A stretch of DNA of 64,000 bases from positions 62,001 to 126,000 of the forward strand of contig WRIR01000002.1 of the NCBI GenBank assembly GCA_009782605.1, in the 5' to 3' direction. Below the pieces are notes generated by a model. It was given only the letters and a program-made list of their open reading frames with translations, searched no databases and was not told the DNA's origin. This document shows positions 16,983 to 25,606 of the stretch, piece after piece. This DNA comes from Eggerthellaceae bacterium (lineage in GTDB: Bacteria > Actinomycetota > Coriobacteriia > Coriobacteriales > Eggerthellaceae). Each line of letters opens with the position of its first letter. The stretch's first letter is position 1. The translations under genes and the position numbers were made by a program.

Positions 16983-17214
16983 TTCATGCTCCTTTTCATC
17001 TTATCGGATTATAACAAGTCAAGAATAGCTCTCATACGCAGCAGGTATTACTTTTGGACATAGGCCCTATGCTGATATTCCTTTTTCGTAAACTCCTTAG
17101 AGATAAACGTAACCGCCATTAAGCTTAGTTGCCTGTGAATTGAGCATTTCCCCTACTCAGCTACTTGAGCATATTCTTTTGTTTGTCAGGGTATGAGCCA
17201 AGGAGGAGATCTTG

Positions 17215-17853
17215 ATGAATGAGAATGTTACTGAAGAAGACATTAGTGTTGCAGAAGAAAACACTAATGCTGCGATAAAAACCAAAAAGCGCAAAAAATG
17301 GGCTATTACTCTTGGCGTCGTCCTAACCGTCATACTTGCAGCGGGTATTGGAGGCTGGACTTGGCATGAGCAGCCTTCATTTTGTAGTGCAATCTGCCAC
17401 GATACTATGGATCACTATGTGGAAACCTGGGAGAGCAGTAACTACACCGTACGAGCCCACGCTGAAAACGGTGTGACCTGCCTGCAGTGCCATGAGGCAA
17501 GTATCCCTGACCAAATCAATGAAGCCATGAAGCAAATCAGCGGTGATTATGTAGTGCCCTTCGCGAAGATGGAGACAGACGACGCGTTTTGCCTTAGAGA
17601 CGGCTGTCACACAAGGGAGGAACTCGAATCAGGGACGCCGATAATAGACAGCAAGGGAAATCAAAGCAATCCCCATTCCCAGACAACGAATAACGATGTT
17701 AGGTCACCACATGGAGCAGGCGGTTCAACAATATCGTGCTCCACCTGCCATACCATACATCGAAAATCTACAGGAACAGACTACTGCTATTCGTGTCATC
17801 ACACAGAGACTTTCGAGTCGTGCTACAGCTGCCATGGAGATGCAGAGCGATAA
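17215..17853 (+). CDS. Membrane-anchored multihaem c-type cytochrome (NapC/NirT-like)
   Basis: A 212-residue protein with a charged N-terminus, one membrane anchor (about residues 29-49, WAITLGVVLTVILAAGIGGW) and an extracytoplasmic part. The latter holds four CxxCH haem motifs (CLQCH, CSTCH, CYSCH twice) and two spaced variants (CSAICH and CLRDGCH), so four to six haems. Such proteins take electrons from menaquinol and pass them to an exported reductase. AAGGAGGAGAT precedes a TTG-ATG pair; I use the ATG. The flavoprotein follows in the same direction, a pairing known from Eggerthella cytochrome/flavoprotein reductases such as Cgr1/Cgr2. Confidence 0.88.
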   Translation: MNENVTEEDISVAEENTNAAIKTKKRKKWAITLGVVLTVILAAGIGGWTWHEQPSFCSAICHDTMDHYVETWESSNYTVRAHAENGVTCLQCHEASIPDQINEAMKQISGDYVVPFAKMETDDAFCLRDGCHTREELESGTPIIDSKGNQSNPHSQTTNNDVRSPHGAGGSTISCSTCHTIHRKSTGTDYCYSCHHTETFESCYSCHGDAER

Positions 17854-17865
17854 TCCAAAGGCGAA

Positions 17866-17896
17866 TTATCTACAGGTGCCCGGCACCTGTAGATAA
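17866..17896 (+). repeat. 15-bp-arm palindrome between the cytochrome and flavoprotein genes
   Basis: TTATCTACAGGTGCC, one base, then GGCACCTGTAGATAA form a near-perfect 31-bp palindrome 12 bp after the cytochrome stop. In RNA it would make a very stable hairpin but no T-run follows. It may set the ratio of the two products by mRNA processing or partial termination, or be a protein-binding site. Confidence 0.75.
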
Positions 17897-17935
17897 GTAC
17901 AGGTAAAAGTAAACAGAGAGAAGGAAGAGGAAAAC

Positions 17936-19567
17936 ATGACTGAGAAACTGACACGACGAGGCTTTCTTGGCGGGGCTGCAATAACAGCAGCTTCAATGGG
18001 CGCACTGGCACTTGCCGGCTGCAACAGCTCAACCGGCAATGGAGGCGACAATGCAGCAAGTATTGATTGGGATTATGAGGCAGATGTTGTGGTCGTTGGT
18101 TACGGTGGAGCAGGGGTCTCGGCAGCAATAGGTGCTGCGCAAGGTGGTGCTTCTGCTATTGTTGTCGAAAAAGCACCTGAAGGTCTGGAAGGTGGAAACA
18201 CGTCTGTTTCAGGTGGTGGCTTCATAACCATAGACTCAAACCGACTGCCAGAAGTTCATGATTATATAAAAATGCAAGGCCCTGGCACATTGACCGACGA
18301 CGAGGTAGCAGGCTTCGTACATGATTTGGACACTTTACCTGCTTGGTTAAAGGATCTGGGTGCAGAAGTAGCTCTGACCGTCGAGTTAAAAGGTGGACTC
18401 TATCCGTTTTTTCCAGGTGCTGATGCCGTTAAGGACGTGAGCAGTATCGGGGGGAATGGAAACAAGCTGTTCAATTTTCTAAAAGACAAGGCTGAAAGCA
18501 TGGCTGGTGTGCGGGTTTTATATGAGACAGCGGGCTATCGTCTGATTTATGAGCCAAAAACAAAAGAGGTGTATGGCGTTATTGCGCTTCAAGGTGATCA
18601 AAAAATCAATATCAAAGCCAAAAAGGGCGTGGTATTAGCCTTGGGTGGATACGAGAACAATATCGATATGATCTGGCAATATAACGCTCCGACTGTTCCG
18701 GTTTGGGCTTATGGCACACCATATAATACCGGCGACGGGTTTCCTATGCTCAGTGATGTTGGTGGAAAAGTCAGGCATTTCGCCTCTGTAGAGTGGGGCT
18801 CCTACTGTTTTGCGAGGGCATCTGAGGAAGCCGGTACGGCAGTTGCGATGGTTTATCGTTCCCCGCAATTCGAACACTCAATCCTTGTTAATCCGGAAGG
18901 AAAGCGCTTCAAAGACGAAGTGTCAAAAATTGCAGACACGCCTGCAGCCCCTCCAACTCCGTGCCATGATAAAAGGGCTCTTGCAGAGTTCGATTTAGAC
19001 ACTTTCGATAGAGTTGCTTACAAGAATTTTCCTATGCACATGATTTTTGATGAAACGCGTCGAGCCGGAGAGCCATTGGCAGGACTTGCTGTTTCCGACT
19101 CAGGGCAAACCTGGTGTGGAATTCACGGGACGTATAGATGGAGCGAAGACAATCTCGGAGAAGTTGAAAAAGGCTACATTCTCAAAGCAGACAGCATAGA
19201 AGAACTTGCCTCGAAGGTTGGCATTGATCCTGCTGGCTTGGTAGCAGAGGTTGAGCATTGGAATGCGATGTGCGAAGCGGGCGTCGATACAGACTTCGGG
19301 CGAGAACGGCAGCTGACACCCATAGAAACCCCGCCTTTTTACGCGGTAGAGCTCGCGATGTGTTATATCAATACCCAAGGTGGTCCTGATCGAAATGGCA
19401 AACTTCAAGTATTAGATTGGAATGGCGACGCCATACCACGTCTTTATGCAGGTGGAGAATTCGGGTCAATCTACGGATGGCTATACCAGGGGGCTGGAAA
19501 CGTTCCAGAGGCAATGGCTGCCCGCACAGCAGGTGCAAATGCGGCTACCCTAGATCCTTGGGAATGA
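17936..19567 (+). CDS. Tat-exported FAD-dependent reductase (fumarate reductase flavoprotein family)
   Basis: A 543-residue protein. The N-terminus has a twin-arginine signal (TRRGFLGGA) with a lipobox-like LALAGC near residue 29, so it may be exported and lipid-anchored. A Rossmann FAD motif (VVVVGYGGAGVSAAIGAAQGG, then IVVEK) follows at about 46-75. A late block near the C-terminus (YAGGEFGSIYGWLYQGAGNVPEAMAAGR-like, here MAARTAG) is typical of flavocytochrome c/fumarate reductase flavoproteins. It probably takes electrons from the adjacent cytochrome and reduces an organic acceptor. The substrate is unknown; relatives reduce fumarate, urocanate, cinnamates or cardiac glycosides. No covalent-haem domain is fused. 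Confidence 0.88.
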   Translation: MTEKLTRRGFLGGAAITAASMGALALAGCNSSTGNGGDNAASIDWDYEADVVVVGYGGAGVSAAIGAAQGGASAIVVEKAPEGLEGGNTSVSGGGFITIDSNRLPEVHDYIKMQGPGTLTDDEVAGFVHDLDTLPAWLKDLGAEVALTVELKGGLYPFFPGADAVKDVSSIGGNGNKLFNFLKDKAESMAGVRVLYETAGYRLIYEPKTKEVYGVIALQGDQKINIKAKKGVVLALGGYENNIDMIWQYNAPTVPVWAYGTPYNTGDGFPMLSDVGGKVRHFASVEWGSYCFARASEEAGTAVAMVYRSPQFEHSILVNPEGKRFKDEVSKIADTPAAPPTPCHDKRALAEFDLDTFDRVAYKNFPMHMIFDETRRAGEPLAGLAVSDSGQTWCGIHGTYRWSEDNLGEVEKGYILKADSIEELASKVGIDPAGLVAEVEHWNAMCEAGVDTDFGRERQLTPIETPPFYAVELAMCYINTQGGPDRNGKLQVLDWNGDAIPRLYAGGEFGSIYGWLYQGAGNVPEAMAARTAGANAATLDPWE

Positions 19568-19660
19568 GCATTCCACTTTATATTGATCGTTTCATGATAA
19601 ACCCGTCTTCATCTGCTATTGTGAGAGCACGAAGCATAATAAAAAAGTGATCATTCCGGT

Positions 19661-19697
19661 AACCAGAGCCCACATAAAGAATGGGCTCTGGTTTCTT
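19661..19697 (+). terminator. Rho-independent terminator after the flavoprotein gene
   Basis: AACCAGAGCCCA and TGGGCTCTGGTT form a perfect 12-bp stem with a nine-base loop, followed by TCTTC. It lies about 95 bp after the flavoprotein stop and just before the ferredoxin gene, so the two probably have separate transcripts. Confidence 0.8.
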
Positions 19698-19733
19698 CGA
19701 AGACTTGAAATTTGAAATAGTGAGGCAAGAAGC

Positions 19734-20525
19734 TTGAAAACAGAAGTCTATTATTTCTCAGGAACTGGTAATTCTTTACACGTTGCACATGAAATTAACA
19801 AATCGCTCATTGACTCAGGAAGAGTTTTAGCCTTAGCCAGGTATGTTAACGAATCAACCATCAGTACGGATGCTGATTTGATAGGCATTATATTTCCTGT
19901 TTACATGGGTGACACTCCCTGGGTTGTTAAGGATTTTCTTCGTAGGCTGAGGATTCAAACGTGTACATATGTATTCTCAGTTGCAACATACAATTCACAT
20001 GCAGCGAACGTCATGCCAACATTAGCTGGATACCTGAAAACGTTTTCAATAGATCTTTCGCTTGGAGAATTAATAAACATGCCCGGCAATGCAATCAATA
20101 GCACTAAAAAAGAGAATGAAGAACGGCTTACCGCTTCTGTAAAAAGGATAAATGACATTGTGATAAAAATTAATAGTCGCATTGTTGAGCCTCATTTCAT
20201 CTCTGCCAGAATTGAGAAAAAGGCTGCTTCATATCGAAAAAAGCCAAACAGCTCGTTTACCAGATATAAACTACTGGAAGCATGCAATGGTTGCAGAACC
20301 TGCAAAAAGGTCTGCCCAATGGCGAATATTGAGATGGAAAACAAAAGACCATTATGGGGGATGAACTGCGCAGCATGTCTTGCGTGTTTTCATTGGTGTC
20401 CGCAAAATGCAATAAAGTGGGGAATGCCCATTGTTGGAAACCGCCCTCAGTACCATCACCCAGACATAACAGTCAATGACATTGCTGAACATCAGTTCAA
20501 AGAAAGATTTGATGCTGTGGGTTAA
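19734..20525 (+). CDS. EFR1-type flavodoxin/ferredoxin fusion
   Basis: A 263-residue protein. The N-terminal half is flavodoxin-like with the FMN-binding start YYFSGTGNSLHVA and a second loop FPVYMGDTPW. The C-terminal part has two 4Fe-4S motifs (CNGCRTCKKVCP and CAACLACFHWCP). This is the EFR1 (EFR1-family ferredoxin) architecture of anaerobes. The start is TTG, with AGGCAAGAAG upstream. It probably moves electrons in the cytoplasm. Its place behind the reductase genes suggests a link to the same process, but a terminator separates them. Confidence 0.85.
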   Translation: MKTEVYYFSGTGNSLHVAHEINKSLIDSGRVLALARYVNESTISTDADLIGIIFPVYMGDTPWVVKDFLRRLRIQTCTYVFSVATYNSHAANVMPTLAGYLKTFSIDLSLGELINMPGNAINSTKKENEERLTASVKRINDIVIKINSRIVEPHFISARIEKKAASYRKKPNSSFTRYKLLEACNGCRTCKKVCPMANIEMENKRPLWGMNCAACLACFHWCPQNAIKWGMPIVGNRPQYHHPDITVNDIAEHQFKERFDAVG

Positions 20526-20701
20526 AGAGCGAAAGAGTATTATTCATCGCTCCTTGTAAGAACCTAATACTCAGTTCCCATATCTGTACCCGTAGTGTTA
20601 AGGACAAGTCTCCGCCGTCAAAAAAAGCCTGACTTTTCCAAAGGACAAGCACGGCCTTCAACACGCACCCTCAGCTCTATCTCTAAGTCATATCAAGTTC
20701 T

Positions 20702-20738
20702 ATGCCCAACAAAACTCTGTTTTGGTGGGCATTTTTAC
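20702..20738 (+). terminator. Rho-independent terminator downstream of the ferredoxin gene
   Basis: ATGCCCAACAAAAC and GTTTTGGTGGGCAT pair with one mismatch around a three-base loop, followed by TTTTTA. It ends the ferredoxin transcript about 180 bp past its stop. The stretch 20526-20700 before it shows no gene. Confidence 0.8.
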
Positions 20739-20765
20739 GCCTGCTTATAGCCTGTTCTTCATGGG

Positions 20766-22099
20766 GGCTTATAGGACAGAAAGTGTGTCTGGAAACGGGT
20801 GTTGATGCAGGTCAACACCCGTTTTTTGTGAAATAAATTCTTTTGATAAAAGTTTTCACTCGGACAGAAAGTGTGTCTGAGAATCGACGTTTTCCCAGTT
20901 CAGTACACTCGAAACAGCGAAATAAACACCTGATTCGAGAGGTACGATCCATGAAGACGAAAATATGTCCTTTCTGTGCTTCGAAGATGAAAAGAAACGG
21001 GAGGACCAAAGCAGGCAGACAGCGCTGGCGCTGCACTGCCTGCAATGGTTCATGCACCCATAGCTACGACAGCGAGGCCAAGGCGTTTAAGGCTTTCATC
21101 GATTGGATATTATCCAAGGATCGTCAGATCGATATGCCAGGCGAGGGAAGGACGTTTAGAAGGCACACCTCGAAGTTCTGGGAGCTGTGGCCCATGCCTG
21201 AGGTAGTCGACGAGATACATAGGGTGGTCTATGTCGATGGGATCTATCTTGCCCGTAACGTCACGATACTCATCGCCGCAAGCGATGAGTATGTCTTGTC
21301 GTGGTACCTGGCACGTGGTGAGACCTCAAGGGCCTGGAAGGCGTTACTTGGAAACATCGCCCCACCGGATATGGTCGTAACGGATGGAGGCAGTGGTTTT
21401 GCGGGCGCTGTCAAGGAGGTCTGGCCAAACACCCGCGTCCAGAGATGCCTCTTCCATGCTTTCAGCCAGGTAAGACGCTACACTACCTCGCAACCAAGGC
21501 TTAAGGCCGGTATAGAGCTCTACGCAATCGCCCAAGAACTCATGCATATCGAGACCTTGAGGCAAGCCGATTGGTGGGTGGAGCGCTTTATGCACTGGTG
21601 TGGGTTTTGGGAGGATTTCCTTTCAGAGAGAAGCTATAACCATGGAAGACTCGAATACACCCATGAAAGGCTCCTTAAAGCACGGAGGTCTTTGGTGGTG
21701 CTGATAAACAAGGGAACGCTATTTACCTATCTGGAACCAAGACTGATGACGGAAGGGAAGATGCCTGCTACGACAAACCGTATCGAAGGAGGGGTCAACG
21801 CACAGTTAAGATCCGTTCTTCGAAACCACAGAGGGATGAGCATGGTCAGGCGCATCAAGGCAGTCTATTGGTGGTGCTATATGCACACAGAGTGCCCGAA
21901 ACCACCGTCAGAGATAGTGAGGTCGATGCCGACTGACGACGACATCGACCTGTTGTACGAAACATATGCCACGAACCCAAAAGAGGTGCTTGGCCCTTCC
22001 GAATGGGGCAATGGCCTTGCCTGGGAGGAGTTCCATCATCAGACCCGCTACCCCAATGCCATCGACTAGGCTCCAGACACACTTTTTGTCCTATAAGCC
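20766..22099 (+). mobile_element. IS1249-like insertion sequence (IS256 group) with 8-bp target duplication
   Basis: A 1334-bp element. Its ends are 28-bp imperfect inverted repeats, at 20766-20793 and 22072-22099, that start GGCTTATAGGACA and differ at one position. TTCATGGG flanks it on both sides (20758-20765 and 22100-22107), a perfect 8-bp target-site duplication as expected for the IS256 group. It carries one transposase gene. Intact ends and duplication indicate a recent insertion into the larger element, between the ferredoxin terminator and the sigma-like gene. Confidence 0.95.
20951..22069 (+). CDS. IS1249-family transposase
   Basis: A 372-residue transposase. An N-terminal zinc finger (CPFCASKMKRNGRTKAGRQRWRCTAC) binds the ends. 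A DDE catalytic core follows, with Asp in VYVDGIY, Asp in MVVTDGGSGF and Glu in NRIEGGVNAQLR. The ATG at 20951 is preferred, because the finger starts at once; the open frame upstream overlaps the inverted repeat. The reading frame is intact and spans the insertion sequence between its inverted repeats, so the transposase is probably active. Confidence 0.92.
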   Translation: MKTKICPFCASKMKRNGRTKAGRQRWRCTACNGSCTHSYDSEAKAFKAFIDWILSKDRQIDMPGEGRTFRRHTSKFWELWPMPEVVDEIHRVVYVDGIYLARNVTILIAASDEYVLSWYLARGETSRAWKALLGNIAPPDMVVTDGGSGFAGAVKEVWPNTRVQRCLFHAFSQVRRYTTSQPRLKAGIELYAIAQELMHIETLRQADWWVERFMHWCGFWEDFLSERSYNHGRLEYTHERLLKARRSLVVLINKGTLFTYLEPRLMTEGKMPATTNRIEGGVNAQLRSVLRNHRGMSMVRRIKAVYWWCYMHTECPKPPSEIVRSMPTDDDIDLLYETYATNPKEVLGPSEWGNGLAWEEFHHQTRYPNAID

Positions 22100-22186
22100 T
22101 TCATGGGAGAGGCAAGGTGCCACAGCCCACCACCCCGTTTCGATTTCACGCCAGTTCACATTGCGAATCAAAACGGAGGTTTCACC

Positions 22187-22612
22187 ATGAAGAAAATTAA
22201 CTTGCGGGAACTCTACCCCAAGTATTATCAAAGCGACATAATCTTTGAGGTCACAGATGAGATCGTGCGCGCGATAGAGGAGTTCGACCTGCTTGAGGTG
22301 GCCTATCTTCGACGCCTTTATCGCAACAGGGCACATTACTCCCTCGATGCAGGGGATGGGATAGAAAACCATACCTTGCTCCGTGTGCTCTCGCCGCATG
22401 AAGAATACGAGCGCAAAGAGGAAATGCGAGCGCTCTACTGTGCAATACACGCCCTTCCCAACAAACAGCGAGAACGCATCTATGCGCATTTCTTCCTTGG
22501 CTTGAGCAAGGCCGAGATTGCCCGTGCAGAGGGCATCAATGCTCGTTCTGTCAGCGAAAGCATAGAGAGGGCCCTACGCAATCTTGAAAAGGCACTGAGA
22601 AAAAAATTGTAG
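22187..22612 (+). CDS. Sigma-70-like helix-turn-helix regulator of the element
   Basis: A 141-residue protein. The last 70 residues form a sigma region 4-like helix-turn-helix (LPNKQRERIYAHFFLGLSKAEIARAEGINARSVSESIERALRNLEKAL). The N-terminal half contains IIFEVTDEIVRAIEEF and RAHYSLDAGDGIENH, a pattern shared by the small sigma-like genes found upstream of the recombination module in clostridial elements. It probably controls excision or recombinase expression. The ATG at 22187 has GGAGG upstream. The IS insertion lies 87 bp before it and may have separated it from an older promoter. Confidence 0.8.
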   Translation: MKKINLRELYPKYYQSDIIFEVTDEIVRAIEEFDLLEVAYLRRLYRNRAHYSLDAGDGIENHTLLRVLSPHEEYERKEEMRALYCAIHALPNKQRERIYAHFFLGLSKAEIARAEGINARSVSESIERALRNLEKALRKKL

Positions 22613-23183
22613 GACAGCCCTCCGAAATGCCGAAAAAATGTCACGGTATATAGGGGGCGACCATCAAGCGCAGCCCGCACAAAAGGTTAGATGCGCCCGA
22701 CATAGTGCCACAGGTACGCCTCTCGCGCAACTTGATAGCAGAATAGACGGTGTTCAGGTACGTTTCCCTCACGGACGAGCGACAGAAGGGGCGGCGCGAT
22801 GATGGCTATAAGCCGGAGCGACAAACCGCAACCCTTCAAGCCGGATGTGGCAATCCGGTCGCGACGACCCATGCGGGAGATAATGATACTTCCTCACGGC
22901 TCCCCAAAGACTGCGGGAGAGTCCCTACCGTATTCGTCCGCTTTGGCAAAGCGATACAAACGGTACAGGCAGGGCTATGATGCGGTGCCGACCGCAGCCT
23001 GAACACCCCCGTCCCTGCAGGTGTGTAGGGACAGCCGGGGGCAGTGACAAATACGGCGAGAAAAGCAACATCAATTAACAACAACGTTCAAAAATCGAAA
23101 CGGAAGGAGGCCGCGCCAACGCAATGTCTGCAATAGCAGCGGCAAGGTGCGGCCACCTGTACAACTAAAAACGGAGGCGCAGC
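22613..23183 (+). other. Gap between the sigma-like gene and tnpW
   Basis: No convincing gene. Open frames at 22750-22980 and 22799-23002 overlap in different frames; the second has a possible AAGGGG site but no recognisable family. At about 23008-23037 a G/C-rich imperfect hairpin (CCCCCGTCCCT and AGGGACAGCCGGGGG) could be a terminator-like or attenuator structure. A short leader-like frame lies at 23124-23168. Confidence 0.4.
23124..23168 (+). CDS. Possible 14-codon leader peptide before tnpW
   Basis: ATG at 23124, preceded by AAGGAGG at a rather long distance, opens a frame of 14 codons (MSAIAAARCGHLYN) ending 15 bp before tnpW. GGCCGCGCC before it and GGTGCGGCC within it can pair, so ribosome movement could alter folding. 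This is speculative. Confidence 0.2.
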   Translation: MSAIAAARCGHLYN

Positions 23184-23369
23184 ATGAAAGACAAAACACG
23201 CCTTCCAAGTGAAAGCGAAATTGCGAGCCAATGTGTCCGGGAAACCAGAACACACAGAGTGGGCACAAAGGTATTCATAGTGGAGTCGGTGTTTCCCGAA
23301 TGCCCACGCGAACGACTTGACGACATCCTCGTGAGGCTCATGAGACAAGAGGACAATGCGACGGCTTAG
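23184..23369 (+). CDS. tnpW: TnpW-like protein of Tn4451-type elements
   Basis: A 61-residue protein matching the small TnpW proteins of Tn4451-type transposons. The core is RTHRVGTKVFIVESVFPECPRERLDDILVRLM, with the conserved G-x-x-V-F and the closing helix. A CGGAGG site precedes the ATG. TnpW genes lie just upstream of the large serine recombinase in this element family. The precise role is not established. Confidence 0.75.
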   Translation: MKDKTRLPSESEIASQCVRETRTHRVGTKVFIVESVFPECPRERLDDILVRLMRQEDNATA

Positions 23370-23492
23370 TAGACAGGCTTCTCCCCACGAAGCTCCCCAC
23401 GAAGCCAAACCGGACGGGCTGACAAAGGCAGCAGGTGGATGGTAGAATGCCATCGTAAACGCTGCTTGTTTGACTGTCACAAAGGAGGAACC

Positions 23493-23876
23493 ATGAGACA
23501 GCAAATAGGCAGAGTGGCAATCTATTGCCGCACAGCGCGATACGATGATGACGCTATCGCACAGCAAGAAATACTCTTACGGCTACTCGCCGAGGAACGG
23601 GGGTATACGCACCTTGAAATCTTCATAGATAACGGAGTTTCGGGCTTATCCTTTAACCGCCCCGCGCTTGCAGAGTTGGAAAAGTGTATAGCTTCGGGTG
23701 AAGTCACAGCCATTCTTGTAACGGACATTTCACGGATCGGGCGCGACCTTACACAAACGATAGCATGGATTCGTGAATGCTTCGAGAAAGGTACCGAGGT
23801 CATAGACGCTTCGGGGTCGTATCCCCGGTTGCCCTCTACTCGTGCGATCCCCACGGACGGGGGTGAGCGCAAATGA
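23493..23876 (+). CDS. Stand-alone resolvase domain lacking the catalytic serine
   Basis: A 127-residue serine-recombinase N-terminal domain with no DNA-binding tail. I use the ATG after AAAGGAGGAACC, because the longer frame from 23439 has no site. It begins RVAIYCRTARYDDD. In active enzymes the fifth residue of this YxRxS motif is the nucleophile, and here it is Ala 15. The arginines of the second motif (DISRIGRD) remain. The last bases overlap the start of the large recombinase (ATGA), so the two are probably made together. It may act as a regulatory or directionality partner. Confidence 0.8.
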   Translation: MRQQIGRVAIYCRTARYDDDAIAQQEILLRLLAEERGYTHLEIFIDNGVSGLSFNRPALAELEKCIASGEVTAILVTDISRIGRDLTQTIAWIRECFEKGTEVIDASGSYPRLPSTRAIPTDGGERK

Positions 23877-25594
23877 AGCGGACAGTCACAACGCGCAAAG
23901 GCCGCGACAACACAGCCCACCTGTACCTGCGCCTATCACGCGATGACAACCTTGATGGCGAAAGCTACAGCATCAGCAACCAGAAGCAGCTACTTACAAA
24001 GGTTGCAAAGGAAGCGGGGTATACGAATCTCATCTGCCATGTTGACGACGGGATATCCGGCGTGACGATGGAACGACCGGGCTTTATCGAGATGATAGGC
24101 CAGATCGAAGACGGCATTGGCTCGGCGGTTTTCGTCAAGGATATGTCGCGTCTTGGGCGCAACTACCTGAAAGTCGGCTACTACACAGAAGAGTTCTTCC
24201 CAGAATACGACATCAGGTTCGTCGCCGTCTCTGACGCTATCGACAGCGCCGATGGTGAGAATGAGATCGCACCGATAAAAAACCTGTTCAACGAATGGTA
24301 CTCACGCGACATCTCCAAGAAGAAAAGGCTCAGCAACCGTGTGCGCGGCAGCACCGGAATACCAATGGGCAGACCACCTTACGGGTACATACTCGATCCA
24401 GACGATCCCCACCATTGGGTCATAGAGCCCGAAGCGGCTGAGGTTGTCCGAAGGATATATCGGATGACGACAGGCGGCTTTGGCACCGAGCAGATCGCCA
24501 AGGCCCTTGAAGACGACGGCATACTTACGCCTTACTTCTACTGGAAGGCACAAGGGATCAACCGCCCGGGCAGCGGCGGAAAGGCATTGCAGGAACGGCC
24601 GCCATGCAAATGGAACAGCTCTACCATCGTCAAGATATTGCAGACCCAGGAGTATTGCGGAGATGTCATCAACTTCAAGACCTACTCTAAGTCATACAAG
24701 AACAAAACACGGCTTGAAAACGATCCGGAGAATTGGGCTGTCTTTGAAGGCGTCCACGAACCGATCATCGAGCGGGCAGTATGGCAGCAGATACAAGAGA
24801 AGCGTGGCACAAGGCGCAAGCGCAAGAAGAAAGACGGCGAGACCAATATGTTTTGCGGCCTTTTAGTCTGCGCTGATTGCGGACACAACCTCTGGTACCA
24901 CTTCAACCAAGGCAACCCGGAGATCACCTACTTCAACTGCTCCAACTACAAGGGAAACCGGGGCGACTGTAAATCGACGCATTACATCCGTGTTGACTTC
25001 TTGGAGCAGGTCGTGATGCTGGAGCTTCGACGCCTTATGCGTTTCGCCGTTCACTACGAAGACGAGTTCGCAGCCCTTGTCATGGGACATTCAAAAAACG
25101 TCGTGGAGTTCGACCGCCAGTACAAGCAAAAGGAGATGGCAGGTGCTATCTCTCGCTATGACGAGATCGACAGGCTCTTCGAGCGCATGTACGAGGACAA
25201 CGCTTCGAGCAAGATTTCCGACGAGCGGTTCTATACCATGTCCAAACGATACGAGTCCGAGCAGGTCGAGTTGTCAGATAAGATCAAGGCTCTCAAGTCA
25301 GAGATTGACAAGAAGGACGACAGAGCCATGACAGCGAGCATGTTCTTGAGAATCGTCCGCAAGTACACAAGGGTCAAAAAGCTCACGCAACCTATGCTCA
25401 ACGAGCTCATAGGCCACATAGAGGTACATCAAGCAGAGAAGATTGACGGAGAGCACCACCAGAAACTCGTTATCCACTACAACTGCGTCGGTAACATAGA
25501 GATCCCCAAAATCCTCAAATTGCCTGACGCAGACGTAAGAATTCAGACCAGACAAGGGGTAGCAGTGCGCTACGCCGCGCAAGGGGCTGTTTGA
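23873..25594 (+). CDS. tnpX: Large serine recombinase (TnpX-like)
   Basis: A 573-residue site-specific recombinase that likely excises and integrates the element. The N-terminal resolvase domain has catalytic Ser 22 in YLRLSRDD and the arginine motif VKDMSRLGRN. The recombinase domain (about 170-290) follows, then a four-cysteine zinc ribbon (CADCGH with CSNYKGNRGDC) near 340-375. A coiled-coil stretch and a DUF4368-type C-terminus that contacts attachment sites complete it. The gene ends 12 bp before the right attachment repeat. The start overlaps the small recombinase gene by four bases. Confidence 0.93.
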   Translation: MKRTVTTRKGRDNTAHLYLRLSRDDNLDGESYSISNQKQLLTKVAKEAGYTNLICHVDDGISGVTMERPGFIEMIGQIEDGIGSAVFVKDMSRLGRNYLKVGYYTEEFFPEYDIRFVAVSDAIDSADGENEIAPIKNLFNEWYSRDISKKKRLSNRVRGSTGIPMGRPPYGYILDPDDPHHWVIEPEAAEVVRRIYRMTTGGFGTEQIAKALEDDGILTPYFYWKAQGINRPGSGGKALQERPPCKWNSSTIVKILQTQEYCGDVINFKTYSKSYKNKTRLENDPENWAVFEGVHEPIIERAVWQQIQEKRGTRRKRKKKDGETNMFCGLLVCADCGHNLWYHFNQGNPEITYFNCSNYKGNRGDCKSTHYIRVDFLEQVVMLELRRLMRFAVHYEDEFAALVMGHSKNVVEFDRQYKQKEMAGAISRYDEIDRLFERMYEDNASSKISDERFYTMSKRYESEQVELSDKIKALKSEIDKKDDRAMTASMFLRIVRKYTRVKKLTQPMLNELIGHIEVHQAEKIDGEHHQKLVIHYNCVGNIEIPKILKLPDADVRIQTRQGVAVRYAAQGAV

Positions 25595-25606
25595 GCGCAA
25601 AAAGAA

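Noticed and set aside
22750-23002. Two overlapping small frames before tnpW
   Set aside because: They use different frames over the same bases, neither has a family match, and only one has a weak ribosome site; described as a gap instead.
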